64,000 nt of DNA from Anadara kagoshimensis (GCA_021292105.1 CM037874.1:27659083-27723082); one strand, 5' to 3'; counted from the first letter of the stretch, positions 23,751 to 35,500 are shown. The notes: generated from the sequence alone by a model not told the origin. Made by a program: numbers and translations.

Positions 23751-24641
23751 TACAGTGCAGACCTGTCGAAAATTTAACACTAAGCCATAAATTTTGTACC
23801 GAATCAGTTGCTAGTCTCGATCCCGCCTTTTCTATATTTGGACAGTAGTTGTATCTATCTCCTGTAGCAACATAATGAAGTCCAACGTCTAATGAAGTCC
23901 GGACTTCATTAAACGTTGGCAATTTTGGCGCCTAATGAAGTCCAAAGATAGAGGCTCCAGACAAATCCATTATTAGCAGGGTTTCGTCTGATTTTGCAAT
24001 TTGTCTGAGATAAGCCTGGGCTTCATTAGGCGTTGGACTTCATTAAGGGTTATTACAGAGATAAGTCTGGACGTCATTAGGCGTTGGACTTCATTAGGAG
24101 TTATTTCAGAGATAAGTCTGGACTTCATTAGGAGTTATTACAGAGATAAATCTGGGCTTCATTAGGCGTTATTGAGATAAGTCTGGACTTCATTAGGCGT
24201 TGGACTTCATTAGGAGTTATTTCAGAGATAAGTCTGGACTTCATTAGGCGTTAGATTTCATTAGGGGTTATTACAGAGATAAGTCTGGACTTCATTAGGC
24301 GTTAGACTTCATTAGGGGTTATTACAGAGTTAAATCTGGGCTTCATTAGGCGTTAGACTTCATTAGGGGTTATTACAGAGATAAGTCTGGACTTCATTAG
24401 GCGTTAGACTTCATTAGGGGTTATTACAGAGATAAGTCTGGACTTCATTAGGCGTTATTACAGAGCTAAGTCTGGACTTCATTAGGGTTTGGACTTCATT
24501 AGAGTTTGGACTTCATTAGGGTATATTACATCTCTCGGTAGCTTTTCGGCCATTTGCTGTTAACATATCGGCCATCCGGCTTCTGGGCTTTGAATCATTT
24601 TCCTCATATCGGTGTTAAACTTTCGACAGGTCTGTACTGTA
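23751..24641. repeat. MITE-B enlarged by an internal minisatellite
   Basis: Left end TACAGTGCAGACCTGTCGAA, right end TTTCGACAGGTCTGTACTGTA minus its last bases. The interior from about 23873 to 24528 is a 51-base tandem array. It also holds an inverted copy of sequence lying just outside the left end (23670-23715 versus 23968-24018). Confidence 0.75.
23873..24528 (+). repeat. Minisatellite, about 51-bp unit, inside MITE-B
   Basis: Units contain CAGAGATAAGTCTGGACTTC and ATTAGGCGTTAGACTTCATT; a shorter sub-repeat (GGACTTCATTAGG) recurs two or three times per unit. The left edge (23876-23926) is an inverted repeat of the same motif. Confidence 0.85.
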
Positions 24642-25051
24642 TACAGCTATTGAGAAATAGAAAGGGTGTTGATTTGAAGTGCATTATGTAGTAAATTAAA
24701 TGTAGTGACGGACGCGGAAAGTCAACAAACCCCTTAGATTGGGCTGGGGGAGCACTTACACAAGTATAATGGGTATATATGATCCAAAATTGATTTATTT
24801 GAACTTGAACTAAAATCTAGAATTTAATTGATTTTAATAGCAAGCTGTTTATATCAATTTTAATAAACATGTAGTGTCAATATTGACATATTGAAAGCAA
24901 ATACCACCTTTAGTTAAATATAAATTCCATTTTATTAAACTGTAGCAAGAAAGGTTTTAAAATACTTGAAGAAAAGTTCGTGTGTACAATTACTTGTAGT
25001 AAATTGATAATAATAAGAACATGGTTTTCTGTAATTTGTTATTATCATTAT

Positions 25052-25110
25052 TGTCATATACCATTTTTTGAATGTATTTTATGATGAAGTTCAAAAAATA
25101 GTATATGACA
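25052..25110. mobile_element. MITE-C palindromic micro-element, monomer
   Basis: Exactly 59 bases: about 21-base inverted arms (TGTCATATACCATTTTTTG...) around a 17-base loop containing TATTTTATGAT. Flanked by TTAT on both sides (25048-25051, 25111-25114). Too small to code for anything. Confidence 0.75.
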
Positions 25111-25274
25111 TTATTACTATTATTATTACTTAAGATTTTTCACTAATAAGGAGGTGGTCACTTCAGGAAGGGTGGGGTAAAACAGAGTGTGATCCATAAG
25201 CGAGCTTTTTAGACCTCTCGGTCACCATTATTATTATTAAATGATAAAAAAAAATTACTTATATTAGCTGTTCA

Positions 25275-25412
25275 TGGCACGATAAAAAAACTCTTCTGTA
25301 TAATGCCTTCAGCACAACGCACAGGCAAAATCTCTGCACCTTCGCCTATACCTGGCGACGTCTCGATATAAGTGAAATGTTCTTGACTGGGACATTATAC
25401 ACCATTACTCAA
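25275..25412 (+). repeat. SINE-2 3' fragment
   Basis: Contains TATAATGCCTTCAGCACAAC, then GGCGACGTCTCGATATAAGT and the TACACCATTACTCAAC tail. Confidence 0.65.
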
Positions 25413-25694
25413 CATCCTTTCATTCTATAAAACTCGATACAAATTTGAGTATATTTTATAAAGTAAACTCTCGCGTCGTTTGACGTATTGGGTTTGTTTC
25501 AACTTACTGTGGTCAAGCTACGGGCGTTGCATTTCATAAAATCACAAAGCTTCAAGAATGATGTCTTTTTGCATATAAAGTTCGAATGTAGTTTATTTCC
25601 ATTTTATTTTTTTTTTAAGAGAAATTTTAACTTTAATGTAACATTGACTGTCATTTTACCATTGTCCGCGTAGGTTAAATTGTTATTACATTAG

Positions 25695-25767
25695 TGTCAT
25701 ATACCACTTTTTTAAAAAAAAAAAAAAAATTTAATCATAAAATACATTCAAAAAATGGTATATGGCA
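25695..25767. mobile_element. MITE-C monomer with an expanded A run
   Basis: Opposite core orientation to the copy at 25052. Enlarged to 73 bases by a poly-A tract; flanked by TTAG on both sides (25691-25694, 25768-25771). Confidence 0.75.
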
Positions 25768-25984
25768 TTAGTAATAATTTCTAAATTTAAAAAAAGGCAT
25801 TAAGTTCTTGAAATTAATGATTTATTCTATCCAGTTGAACAAATAAAAGTGACACAATTAAGCTGTTATCATAATATTTTCAATCTCAATTGTTCTGTGT
25901 AAGATTATTCATGTTCAAACTGGATTTATTAATTACTAAAGAGATTAAGTGGCATTAATCTTTGTGACAATCACCAGTGGGTCC

Positions 25985-26215
25985 GTTATCTGACAAAATC
26001 ACATGGTCATAATGGTCAGTTTGTGTAAAGTGGCCGGTATCACCTGTTTAGTTTGTGTGAAGTGGCATGTAAAATCGCTGGCATACATGTATGTCCGATA
26101 TATATTACAAAATTAAATGGTCAGTTTGTGTTAAGTTGTATATAAAATCACTGACATACACGCTATCTAACAAAATCAAATGGTCATTTTGTGTGAAGTG
26201 ACATGTAAAATGTCC
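25985..26215 (+). repeat. Degenerate tandem repeat, about 85-bp unit
   Basis: ATGGTCAGTTTGTGTGAAGT and GGCATGTAAAATCGCTGGCA recur in three or four diverged copies. Confidence 0.6.
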
Positions 26216-26757
26216 GATTTATTTTAAGCAACAAATACCTCATTTTAAAGATTTTCGCACAAATATATGCTTGGCATTGACAAAGCTTTCCAAGACATGT
26301 TGTAAAACATTAATATTGTTATATGTCATACCCGTCAAAAACTATGCTATCTCTAAAAAGTCCTAAGTTCCCTTCGTATACCTCAACATTTTAAATCAAA
26401 GAAAAATTATTTTTATGGAAAATTTTAAAATGACTCCGCTCATTGTCAGTCATTTTAGAGTTTCAGTCAAAATTAAAATTCTATGTGAGTACGCAAATAA
26501 TTCTTTATTTTATACTCTTATAAAATGCCTCTATTTCTGATGTATTATTTGATATTAGTATTTGTACACGTTTTCATTCAAATGTCTTAAAACAAATGTT
26601 AATCTTTTACTGTCTTTATGTCACGTTTTACAAAACTTGCGGGGCTTCATCCATATAGCTTAGTCATAACAGTCGTATTAGAGTAAACACATTAGCTATC
26701 AGAACATTTCACTGACAATTTTAGCAACCTCATATGGGCGAAAAAATATTGCAACTG

Positions 26758-26817
26758 TGTCATATTATAAATTTTTCATTTTTTAAAAATAAAATATTCA
26801 AAAAATTTAATATGACA
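26758..26817. mobile_element. MITE-C monomer, diverged
   Basis: Ends TGTCATATTA and TTAATATGACA, 60 bases. Flanks ACTG and ACTT match in three of four bases, as expected for an older copy. Confidence 0.6.
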
Positions 26818-26984
26818 ACTTGATATTATTTTCTGAATAATACATTAAAAATATGTTTATGTAAATTTTACTCATGTAATCTAGCACTTTTCTATTGTAA
26901 ATAGCGTTTTCAGGCATTTAAAAAAAGTCGTAGATTTGGGGACATACATCAACAGTGGCCTCCACTCTGTCGGTGATGGGGGTA

Positions 26985-27080
26985 AAATTGTTGGACTCTC
27001 TCTCTCTCTCTCTCTCTAAAGATAGAGTGAAATATGCAAGAAATAAGATGCATTAAACGCCACATCATGTAAAAAGTTGA

Positions 27081-27135
<55 letters not shown>

Positions 27136-27285
27136 ATAGAGTGAAATATGCAAGAAATAAGATGCGTTAAACGCCACATCATGTAAAAAGTTGATCTCTC
27201 TCCCTCTCTCTCTCTCTCTATCTCTCTAAAGAGTGTGTAAGTAATAAAATGCATAACACTCCACATGATGTAAAACCGTTGAATT
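26985..27285 (+). repeat. (CT)n tracts with triplicated flanks
   Basis: Three CT runs separated by segments with AGAGTGAAATATGCAAGAAA and CGCCACATCATGTAAAAAG, unit about 90-120 bases: same architecture as 11463-11755 and the Kv intron. Confidence 0.85.
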
Positions 27286-28503
27286 TATAAGTACATTACA
27301 TAAGTGTATATGTTGCATTTCAATTAAGTGACACTCTACATTTTGTTTAATTTTAGTATAAGATTTGAACTAAGGTTAAATTGTAATACTTACACGCTGT
27401 TGGGATACAAGCGTAAATCCAGTAGATTCATAATATCCATTATATGACACCAATAAAAACCCAGATAAGTTTTAAATCTCTTAAAAAGTCAATTTGAAAT
27501 ATTTCCCATCCATGTACCTATCTACTTTAAATCTCAAGCACATACTGAAGAACGGTAGCCTATAGTAGATATATTATATATAAATCTGTTCTATATGTCT
27601 GTATATATAACATGCCTATGATTGTTGCTAGGTTTAGGGTAGGTAATGTGAAGAAATGCAGGATATTGTTTCGAGTTCGATCCATGACGATTTAAACTGA
27701 CACAGATGACTTCTTCCTAATATCCAAGCCTTGTCATATAAACAATGACTTTATTAGGCACACATTAGGTTAAGTTGACAGTATTGGACAATTTAATATT
27801 TCAATACTAGATTTTTATACTAAAAGTGTACATCCATGCATAGAACGAAACTGCACGTTTATAGAATGTAACACGCACAGGAGAGGGACGCGCAACCGTT
27901 TTTTCGTGTGTCAATCATATTTTTTTTTAAATATACAAGTTTTTGTTTGTTTGTTGTTTTTTAAATCCCACTATGAACCCCAGGTAATTAATTATACGTT
28001 TTGTATTTGGTATATTTGGTATATAATAACAATTATGTTCATAATTATCTACAATCTTTTTGAACGTGTCATTAAATTTTAACAAAAATATTACAAAAAT
28101 TGACATACGGCGACTCTCCTTTTACAAATTATTTAAAACGTAAACATACATACGAGTTATTTAAAAACGAGACACATTTAAATATTTTAATTGTCTTATC
28201 CAATGCTGGGTTTATTGAAAAAAGTCTTAAATTTAACACTTAGACAATGGTTTGAAGCTAGATTAGTTTAATCATGGATTAACAAAAATTTAAAACTTCA
28301 ATAAAAATAACATTATCAAATTGATAGTTTTATTATGATATGGTCAAGTGCGAAATTAAAATTTCATCTGGTCCCCGAGGTTTAAAAGAGAATAATGGAT
28401 TTGGGAGTTAATAGCGTAATGGTGTGATGAAATACATAAAACATTATAAATGAAAAAAGATACATCAAATATCAAAAGATACACCAAAATGAAAAATCAA
28501 AAG
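27286..28503. other. No gene recognised
   Basis: AT-rich with no repeat ends or conserved coding segment visible. Confidence 0.5.
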
Positions 28504-28806
28504 AGGTGAGTTGAGTAATGGTGCTTGATGTCCCAGTCAAGAATGTTGCACTTATATCGAGACGTCGCCAGCTAAAGGCGAAGGTGCAGAAATTTTGCAT
28601 GTGCGTTGCGCTGATGGCATTATACAGCAGGGTTCTTTAGCGTGCCAAGCCTACCGTGGCACGGGACCTCATTTACGTTTATTTTAAGTTCGCATCCGAA
28701 AGAACCGTGACTTTAATTTCGTAATGCTGAGTGTTTGGCGAGAGACAGTCACTGTCTACTTTCAAGTCTTGGGTCAGACCCAGCCGGGGTTCGAACTAAA
28801 GATCTC
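28504..28806 (-). repeat. SINE-2, near-complete body
   Basis: Minus-strand copy, the longest of the family here. From the high end: box B-like TAGTTCGAACCCCGGC, a body containing GACAGTGACTGTCTCTCGCC, then GCACCTTCGCC, CGACGTCTCGATATAAGTGC and the CATTACTCAACTCA tail. Box A is missing. Confidence 0.7.
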
Positions 28807-29281
28807 CCAGAAAAATCAAAAGATAAAAACACCGTGCGTAAGAACACAATGATATGACTCCCGACTTTGGACAAACACCTGGCAAAACGATAAAATAGTC
28901 ACGGTGGTTAATGTACTTTGATAGGGAGACTTTGCGTTTGAGTTTGTTCTGAGATTCGCGTTGTGACAATCCATCATTTGCGAAGACTGTGGACATCATT
29001 AAAAGTCTTGTCGGCCTTTAACAGAGATCTAGAATATAGTAGAGTAAATCAGAATTTGACTTAGACAGTTCTAACTATTTCTGTTGCTTTGGACAAATTT
29101 GACTATTTCCCGCCACCGTATACGTTTTTGATTGGAGATATCAAAGGTTATCATGACAACTAAAGTTACAATAAAATAACTTCAGGTTCCTGTCTCAGAA
29201 CTTTTTAAAAAATGACAAATTAACTTCAACCAATAAGCATACATTATCTGAAAGACTACCGTAAACCGGTTTATCCGGCCG

Positions 29282-29460
29282 GTAAAAACCACCGGATCTT
29301 GGAGAGCGAATGAAGCCCAGGCGTTCAGAGAGGCTGTAACGTGAAAGCGCGCGATTAAACCACTTGGCCATCGAAGCTGTTAGAAGTCGATAGTAGGTTT
29401 GGAACCTAGCAGGTGGGAGTCTGGGAGCACACGCTTTAGGTCATTTAGCCACCTGTAGAC
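29282..29460 (-). repeat. Two decayed tRNA-like SINE heads in tandem
   Basis: Reverse strand shows GATGGCCAAGTGGTTTAATC near 29365-29380, and AGGTGGCTAAATGACCTAAA followed by CTAGGTTCCAAACC near 29400-29455: two box A/box B-like pairs. Both are eroded. Confidence 0.4.
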
Positions 29461-31043
29461 CCCTGAGAGTAAGTAGAAGGAAACGAACCATGGCGGCGAG
29501 AGGCTCCGTGATCTAAAAGCTGACTTTGTCCTAAGATATAACCCATTTACATTGTGTGTTGTCCTTCTGTGGATTTTTGTTAGAAGTAAAAATATCTGAT
29601 TTTAAGCAGGATATACAATGAACGTGTAATAGTTTTAAGCTAATCGGTCGTGAATCAAATTAATCGTCTGCTTGATTCCTTTTGATTATGTCACAAGTCC
29701 CTTAATTTTTTTACCAGACGACAGTTACGTCACCATCACAATGTAAATAAAGACAAATTGAATTATATATATATATATATATATTGATTTCTTAATCGCT
29801 AATTCCAGATTTTAGAATGGAATTTTGAGTTTTTGGCAATATGTACAGAAAAAAACTTTAGTTGACCATTCAGGCAAATCTACAATACACCAAATTAAAT
29901 GCCACGAATTAATTGCCGTTGTAAAAAATACATACTAGTACTTATGGTAATCATCTATGGCGGAGTTTTTTACATTCTCCAAAACGGCACGAAGGAAGGT
30001 TTAGACATCAACAAAAAATTCAAATTGAACTGACAACAACGAATTTTGAATTTCAAAGATAAATAAATGAAAATACTTCTAGTCTGAGAATGAATGGTTA
30101 TAGGTCTAACACATTTAAAAAAACCATTTATACGTGTTGTTTTTTCAATAAAAAATCCCCATTTTGAAAATATCTATATATAAAAACAACCTTTGTTTCT
30201 AAGACAATCATCTAATTTCTCCTATTTTTCCTGGCTCTATTCTGACAGAAAAGCCATCATAATTTTTTTCCCCACATTTAAAGTTCGCTACCAAAGACGT
30301 CTTAAATTTTCAAATTTTAACAGATCAAAAATAATTAAAAGGAAACGAAAAAACTTACATCTCCATGGTAACAATAATTCCAGCCATAGTTCCAAGTTAA
30401 CTGTCAGGGAGTTACCAATGCATTCTCAAATAAAATGCTTTACTTAAGTTATAAAATTCTATTTGTTTAGTTAAAGAATTGAAATAAACTTCAAAATCGA
30501 CTTGACGGTTTAAAAATATTATTTCAGTGATAATGGTACGGTTTTGTCGACAACAATGTGATCAAATATAATATGTATTCACTGTTTTCCTTAATTCTTA
30601 GTGTCCACCGTAAACATGCTAAATGAATGCAAATGTTTGTCCAATGGGTATGATTATACATAGTGAGGGAAAATAATTTTTCACTTATAACATGGAAAGT
30701 GGCGATTTTTTTAACCCCCATAAATAATACTTTAAATTTTTATATTTAGACTAACAAGGGATGAATAATTAAATATAGCATTATTTTGAAATTTATATAA
30801 ATTTTAAATCTTATGAAACCATAGCTTTGCGGTATTTGAAATTTTGGGATTTATCCCTCGAGTTAAGAGCCTTTCTTTAGAAGTTAAAACATGATGAGAA
30901 CAGTAGAATCGGGGATTTAAGGGTGTTGAAAGTACATGTATACCCAAAATCAAAGCTATTAGAATTCTATTTTAAACATGTTATGTTTACTAGATGAAGG
31001 TCAATTCAGGGTTCATTGGAAACATAAATACATGTATTAAAGA
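29461..31043. other. No gene recognised
   Basis: Contains only a (TA)n tract; the 84-codon plus frame at 30193 is compositionally random. Confidence 0.5.
29764..29785 (+). repeat. (TA)n microsatellite
   Basis: Short pure TA run. Confidence 0.9.
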
Positions 31044-31057
31044 GAAAGGACGAGAGA

Positions 31058-31443
31058 TTGGTTGGTTGGTTGGTTGAATGTTGCTTAACGTCACATCAGC
31101 AATTTTTCAGCTATTCGCGACGAGAACTATTTTATTAATCTCTATGGATTAATCTATGAACTATTTTGTGTATGCATGTGAAGTGCGAGTGTGTTGTATG
31201 GTCTGCCTTGTACTAGCGCGCACTCAGGGCGACTTTACCGTGCTAGCTCACAGAGTCGGTACACCGCAGACAAGCGTACCACTCCCCCAGTCCATTATAC
31301 TGATACCAGGTGAATCAGTAAAGGCCAACGGTAAGGAAAATTCACTTTCCCACATGTGGTCCGAGGGGGACTCGAACTCACAGCGGTGAGAGACCCTGGA
31401 TTTGAAGACTGACGTCTTATCCATTAGGCCACCGCGCCCTCCC
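31058..31443 (-). mobile_element. SINE-1, full-length, tRNA-derived
   Basis: Minus-strand copy: head at the high-coordinate end (box A GGCCTAATGGATAAG, box B TGAGTTCGAGTCCCC), (CCAA)n tail at the low end. The 14-base target duplication GAAAGGACGAGAGA is perfect (31044-31057, 31444-31457). Confidence 0.88.
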
Positions 31444-31462
31444 GAAAGGACGAGAGAAGCAT

Positions 31463-31726
31463 CGGTGTTGGACATTTGAGGAAAAGCATAGGACAAAAGA
31501 GCGAAAATAAACGGACGTTTGATCGACGAAGTAATGGACATTTAAGCGACAGAATTTTAACCCATTTGAGCGAAATTCCAAATATATGGTAGACATTTGA
31601 GCGACATTTTTCTTGTCCCCTGCTCACCATTGGTGATGTAGAATCTGTCGCTCAAATGTCCACTAAAGTCGTCGCTCAAATCGGTCCACTGAGGTTTTTT
31701 TTTCAATTTTCGCTCAAATGTCCTGC
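31463..31726. repeat. Foldback repeat of GGACATTTGAGCGA
   Basis: The left half has four or five spaced copies of GGACATTTGAGCGAC-like motif; the right half has three copies in reverse (GTCGCTCAAATGTCC). Together they form an inverted-repeat element with internal repeats. It lies beside a SINE-1 whose target duplication is outside it. Confidence 0.65.
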
Positions 31727-31895
31727 GCGCGGGAGAATATCCATCCTTTGTATTTATAACTGTTGATAGTAGTAGCCATTTAGATGTATATAAAATGGGT
31801 GCAAACTATTATCATTTGAGAACAAAATACTTTTTTGTATGCTTGTTTTGTTATTTCAATCTTGCGTAATGGTGACGTGAAGTTCTTGTTAGTAG

Positions 31896-31897
<2 letters not shown>

Positions 31898-31931
<34 letters not shown>
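31898..31931 (+). repeat. (TA)n microsatellite
   Basis: About 17 TA units. Confidence 0.9.
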
Positions 31932-31934
<3 letters not shown>

Positions 31935-32119
31935 GGATATTTTGATTAATAAATATGAGCATTTCTGAGGTATTTCAATCTATACCTAATTAGTGAAAGT
32001 CAAAGAGAAAAATACCACTACATGTGAAAGAACACATTTAAAACAGCCCCGTTGTGTTGTTCAAACTTTACAATCTCTAGTTTTATTGGATACACTAATC
32101 TAAATTCAATCGCAACCCC

Positions 32120-32320
32120 AAAAGTACCCTGGTTATATTTGACGTCACAAACTTTTATGTTCCTTTCATTCCCAGTTTTGATTTTACATGTGACACAAGT
32201 AGCAGGCAAGATGTAAGGTGCTTATCCTTCCGGAGCACCCGGCCTCACTCCCAAGTGGAATTTTGTTTGTGAATTTGCCATTTTTACTTTGCTTTTTTAT
32301 TTTTGTGATTAGGGCACGGG
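32120..32320 (+). repeat. DR-1 dispersed repeat, diverged
   Basis: Keeps AAGGTGCTTATCCTTCCGGA, GCACCCGGCCTCACTCCC and ACTTTGCTTTTTTATTTTTG. Confidence 0.6.
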
Positions 32321-32436
32321 TCGGTGTGTCAATTCTAATAAGTATTGTATAAGGCAGGAACGTGTTTTGCCACCATACTAGTTATTATTTATAACAGCTT
32401 GCAGAAATGAAAACCAACCTAATCATCACATAACAC

Positions 32437-32477
32437 GGGGTGGGGGTGGTGGGGGGGCGGGGGGCGGGGGCGGGGGC
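32437..32477 (+). repeat. G-rich tract, potential G-quadruplex
   Basis: At least six runs of four or more G within 41 bases (GGGGTGGGGGTGG, GGGGGGGCGG), an isolated feature in AT-rich DNA. Confidence 0.75.
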
Positions 32478-32544
32478 TCCATAGACAGGGTGTCGAGATC
32501 AGTCCTATACCAATGCTACTCATCAAAAACAAAAATACCGGTCC

Positions 32545-32840
32545 ACATGTCCATCACAATCTCAAAAGCAAAGTTAAAAAGAAAATAGAAAATTTAGTTA
32601 AACACTCGAACTACCGCCAGGAAAGTGAGTTTGGATGTTCCGGAAGGGTAAGCATCTTCGTTTTTAACTAGATAAACCCGTCATGCGTGAAATCGAAATT
32701 GAGAATGACATAATAATAAACGTTATTCGAAAGTATTACAACTTATAGGATATTATAAATAATAATATAAATGATATGAAAGGTACATAGAGTATTAGAC
32801 GTCAAATAAATCCAGAATAATTTTGGATACAGAGACACAA
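32545..32840 (-). repeat. DR-1 dispersed repeat, reverse
   Basis: Contains GTTCCGGAAGGGTAAGCATC and, at the far end, TGGATACAGAGACACAAACA, the reverse of the DR-1 left part. Confidence 0.55.
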
Positions 32841-33084
32841 ACACTGGAAAGAAAAAATGTTTCTTGTTTATAATAAGGAAGTCTCTACTTATGCGGATGA
32901 TTATCAGAACTATATGTAATAGGAAGCAATAAAATTACAGGATAACGCAAGAAAAGTTGCTCTTAATACCAACAGCAAAAAGACGATACTAACATGAAAT
33001 AATCATGTAAACTTTAATGGTACGGACCTGAATTGTACAACACCTTTCACATACTTTGGCATCATTCTAACTTCCCAAAAAAGG

Positions 33085-33192
33085 TGCCATGTACTGATTT
33101 TGAATTTTTATTAAAATAATGCATTCAATAGTTGTCATGTGCTGATTTTGAATGCATTATTTTAATAAAAATTCAAAAATCAGCACATGACA
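33085..33192. mobile_element. MITE-C subfamily 2, inverted dimer
   Basis: Same design as the 637-742 dimer but with a different arm sequence (TGTCATGTGCTGATTTTG). The two halves contain a perfect 25-base inverted repeat beginning GAATGCATTATTTT. Flanked by AAGG on both sides (33081-33084, 33193-33196). Confidence 0.75.
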
Positions 33193-33816
33193 AAGGAACT
33201 GTGATACAATATCCAAACAAGAGAAACAAGCTTAAGGATGGCTTTTCAAAAGAAAATAGCCATTTTAAAGTCCAATTTGCAAAATTTATTGTAAAAAGCC
33301 TGAAGTTTACAACATCCTTCACTTTTAATTTATTGACAGCATTGGAATTTTTTAGATCTTAAAACAAAAAACAGGGGAAACAAGGATGACGTTTCAAAAG
33401 AAAGAAACCATTTAAAAAGGCACCTTGTAAATAACAGGAGGGAGACACCTGAAATGTATAACAACATTCACATACTTCGGCACCGTTAGTTGTTACTTCC
33501 AACAATGAACCTGATGTACAATATTTAAAATGGAGTAAACGAGACTGGCCTCTCAAAAAAGAACTCAAAAAATCTCGCTATATTAGTAAAGAAATGACTC
33601 TGTAACTATTGACGGGAAATTTTATCAAATAGTTGATCATTCTAATTTATGCGCCATCTGATTTTGCCCATTTTTATACACAATGGTAACAATGTACATG
33701 TATTTTACTTTTAAATGTTGCAACGTATTGTCATTACTTTTGCAGAGTTCTGGAGACGACAGAGAAATGATTACAATATATTAGTAAACTACATGTATCA
33801 AGTTACCTCAGGAAGA
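33193..33816. other. No gene recognised; weak local repetition
   Basis: Two related stretches of about 120 bases (CAAACAAGAGAAACAAGC... near 33215 and AAAACAGGGGAAACAAGGA... near 33367), also echoed near 33040-33060, suggest an old duplication. Confidence 0.35.
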
Positions 33817-34004
33817 TACAGCCGAACCTGTCTTAAAGGCCACCTCTATATAAGAACCACCTGCTTATAAAGGCCAGTAGAATTGTATTCCAATTGTTCT
33901 TTATTCATATTATTATTTACCTGTATATAATGACCACCTGTCCATAAAGGACACATTTACTGGGTTTTTTTTCGGGTGGCCTTTCATAAACATGGTTGAC
34001 TGTA
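33817..34004 (+). repeat. MITE-A copy
   Basis: Runs from TACAGCCGAACCTGTC to GGTTGACTGTA with the internal CTATATAAGAACCACCTGC motif. Confidence 0.7.
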
Positions 34005-34526
34005 GTTTTAAACGTTTCAGCCATAAATTATACCAATACAAAACAACTGGAAGCAAAGCCATGAAAACAACCGTAATGCAAAAGTTATGGATAAGGCTAC
34101 AGTATTAATTAGAGCGTCACAATATGGATGTGAAATGGAAATTGGACATCTACAAGATGGTATTTTAATGGACAAACCCTCATGGACACTTTCTCATTTT
34201 GAAGTCATTCATGGCACAGACATCTAGATTTTTGCTGCTTGCCAAAAAAGATATAAATATTATTAAGAAATCATTTAAAATTTCCTGCAAATCTTGCTCC
34301 TAAAATTACAGCATTTAAAATATTCAGTTGAAGGTATCAATTTAAGCGTTGTACCAGATAAATTATAGTTAAGAATATGGCTAAATTCTGTGGCTTGGAT
34401 AATTTTTGGAATATTGTAACACAAAGAGACAGAGGAATCGTAAACGAAGAAGAAAGACAAGTAATGTCACTCAAAAAGACAAAATTGATAAGTGTTCTGA
34501 CATGCATCTGTAACAAAAAATGACAA

Positions 34527-34577
34527 AAATAAAATAAAATAAAATAAAATAAAATAAAAAATAAAATAAAATAAAAT
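34527..34577 (+). repeat. (TAAAA)n microsatellite
   Basis: About ten pentamer units, one imperfect. Confidence 0.9.
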
Positions 34578-34618
34578 GAAGAAGACTAAGGATTTTCAGA
34601 CCATGGCCATATAGCATC

Positions 34619-34796
34619 TACAGTCGCTGTCTATAAATGCCACCCAAGGGAACCAGTAGAAGTGACCTTTATGGAAGGTGGTCTTTATATACAGGTTCAA
34701 ATAATATGAATAAAAACAATTAAGATACAATTCTTATGGCCTTTATAAGCAGGTGGCCCTTATATAGAGGTGGTCTTTAAGGCAGGTTCGACTGTA
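34619..34796 (-). repeat. MITE-A copy
   Basis: Reverse orientation; ends TACAGTCGCTGTC and GGCAGGTTCGACTGTA. It lies just after a (TAAAA)n tract. Confidence 0.7.
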
Positions 34797-34974
34797 TGTG
34801 TCTTGTTTCTTCCTCATTCTTTTGGTGCATTTGCTTACATGTGCCAAGTCATCATCCGATTTTGTTTTAGGGCGTCAATGTTTAATTGTTAACACAAAAA
34901 TAATACCCTACAGAAGTATCTCAAACATTCAGTCTGAATATATATATATATGCTGATACAAAAGACAAAATAAA

Positions 34975-35076
34975 TAAACAAAGAAAAATAATAAATAAAT
35001 AATTTAAAAAATTAAATAAATAATAAATAAATAAATAAATACATTTGAAAAATAAATAAATAAATAAATAAATATA
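34975..35076 (+). repeat. (AATA)n-rich low-complexity tract
   Basis: Imperfect ATAA/AATA tetramers, interrupted twice. Confidence 0.85.
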
Positions 35077-35500
35077 TTTGTAAAAAATGAACAAAGTAAT
35101 ATGTATCTTACCTTCCAGCGATAAAAAATGACAAAAACTCGTTCCCCTGTCCTGTTATTTTTAAAAAGTTACGTTTAGTGCAACGAATGAAGTCTATATG
35201 GCGACCAGTGTTACACTGATACGCATTAAATCTTTCTTATTACAATAATCTTATAAAAAATCCATATATGACGCTTCGATGATTTAAAAAATAAAAAGCA
35301 GAGTTTAAATAAATGTCTTAAATAAAATGAAGGTTGTTTATGGTTTCTCAGCTTTAAAAGAGGATAAAGATTAAAATTAAGATATAATTTATTATATACA
35401 ATGAATTTGAATTATATATATCTTATTTAAGTCTCTATTTAAAATTACTTTTACATGTTATATTTAACTCTGGTTATATCTGTTGTATCTATATCCAATA

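Noticed and set aside
31156-31541. Plus- and minus-strand frames of 77 and 97 codons
   Set aside because: Both are translations of a SINE-1 with perfect target duplications.
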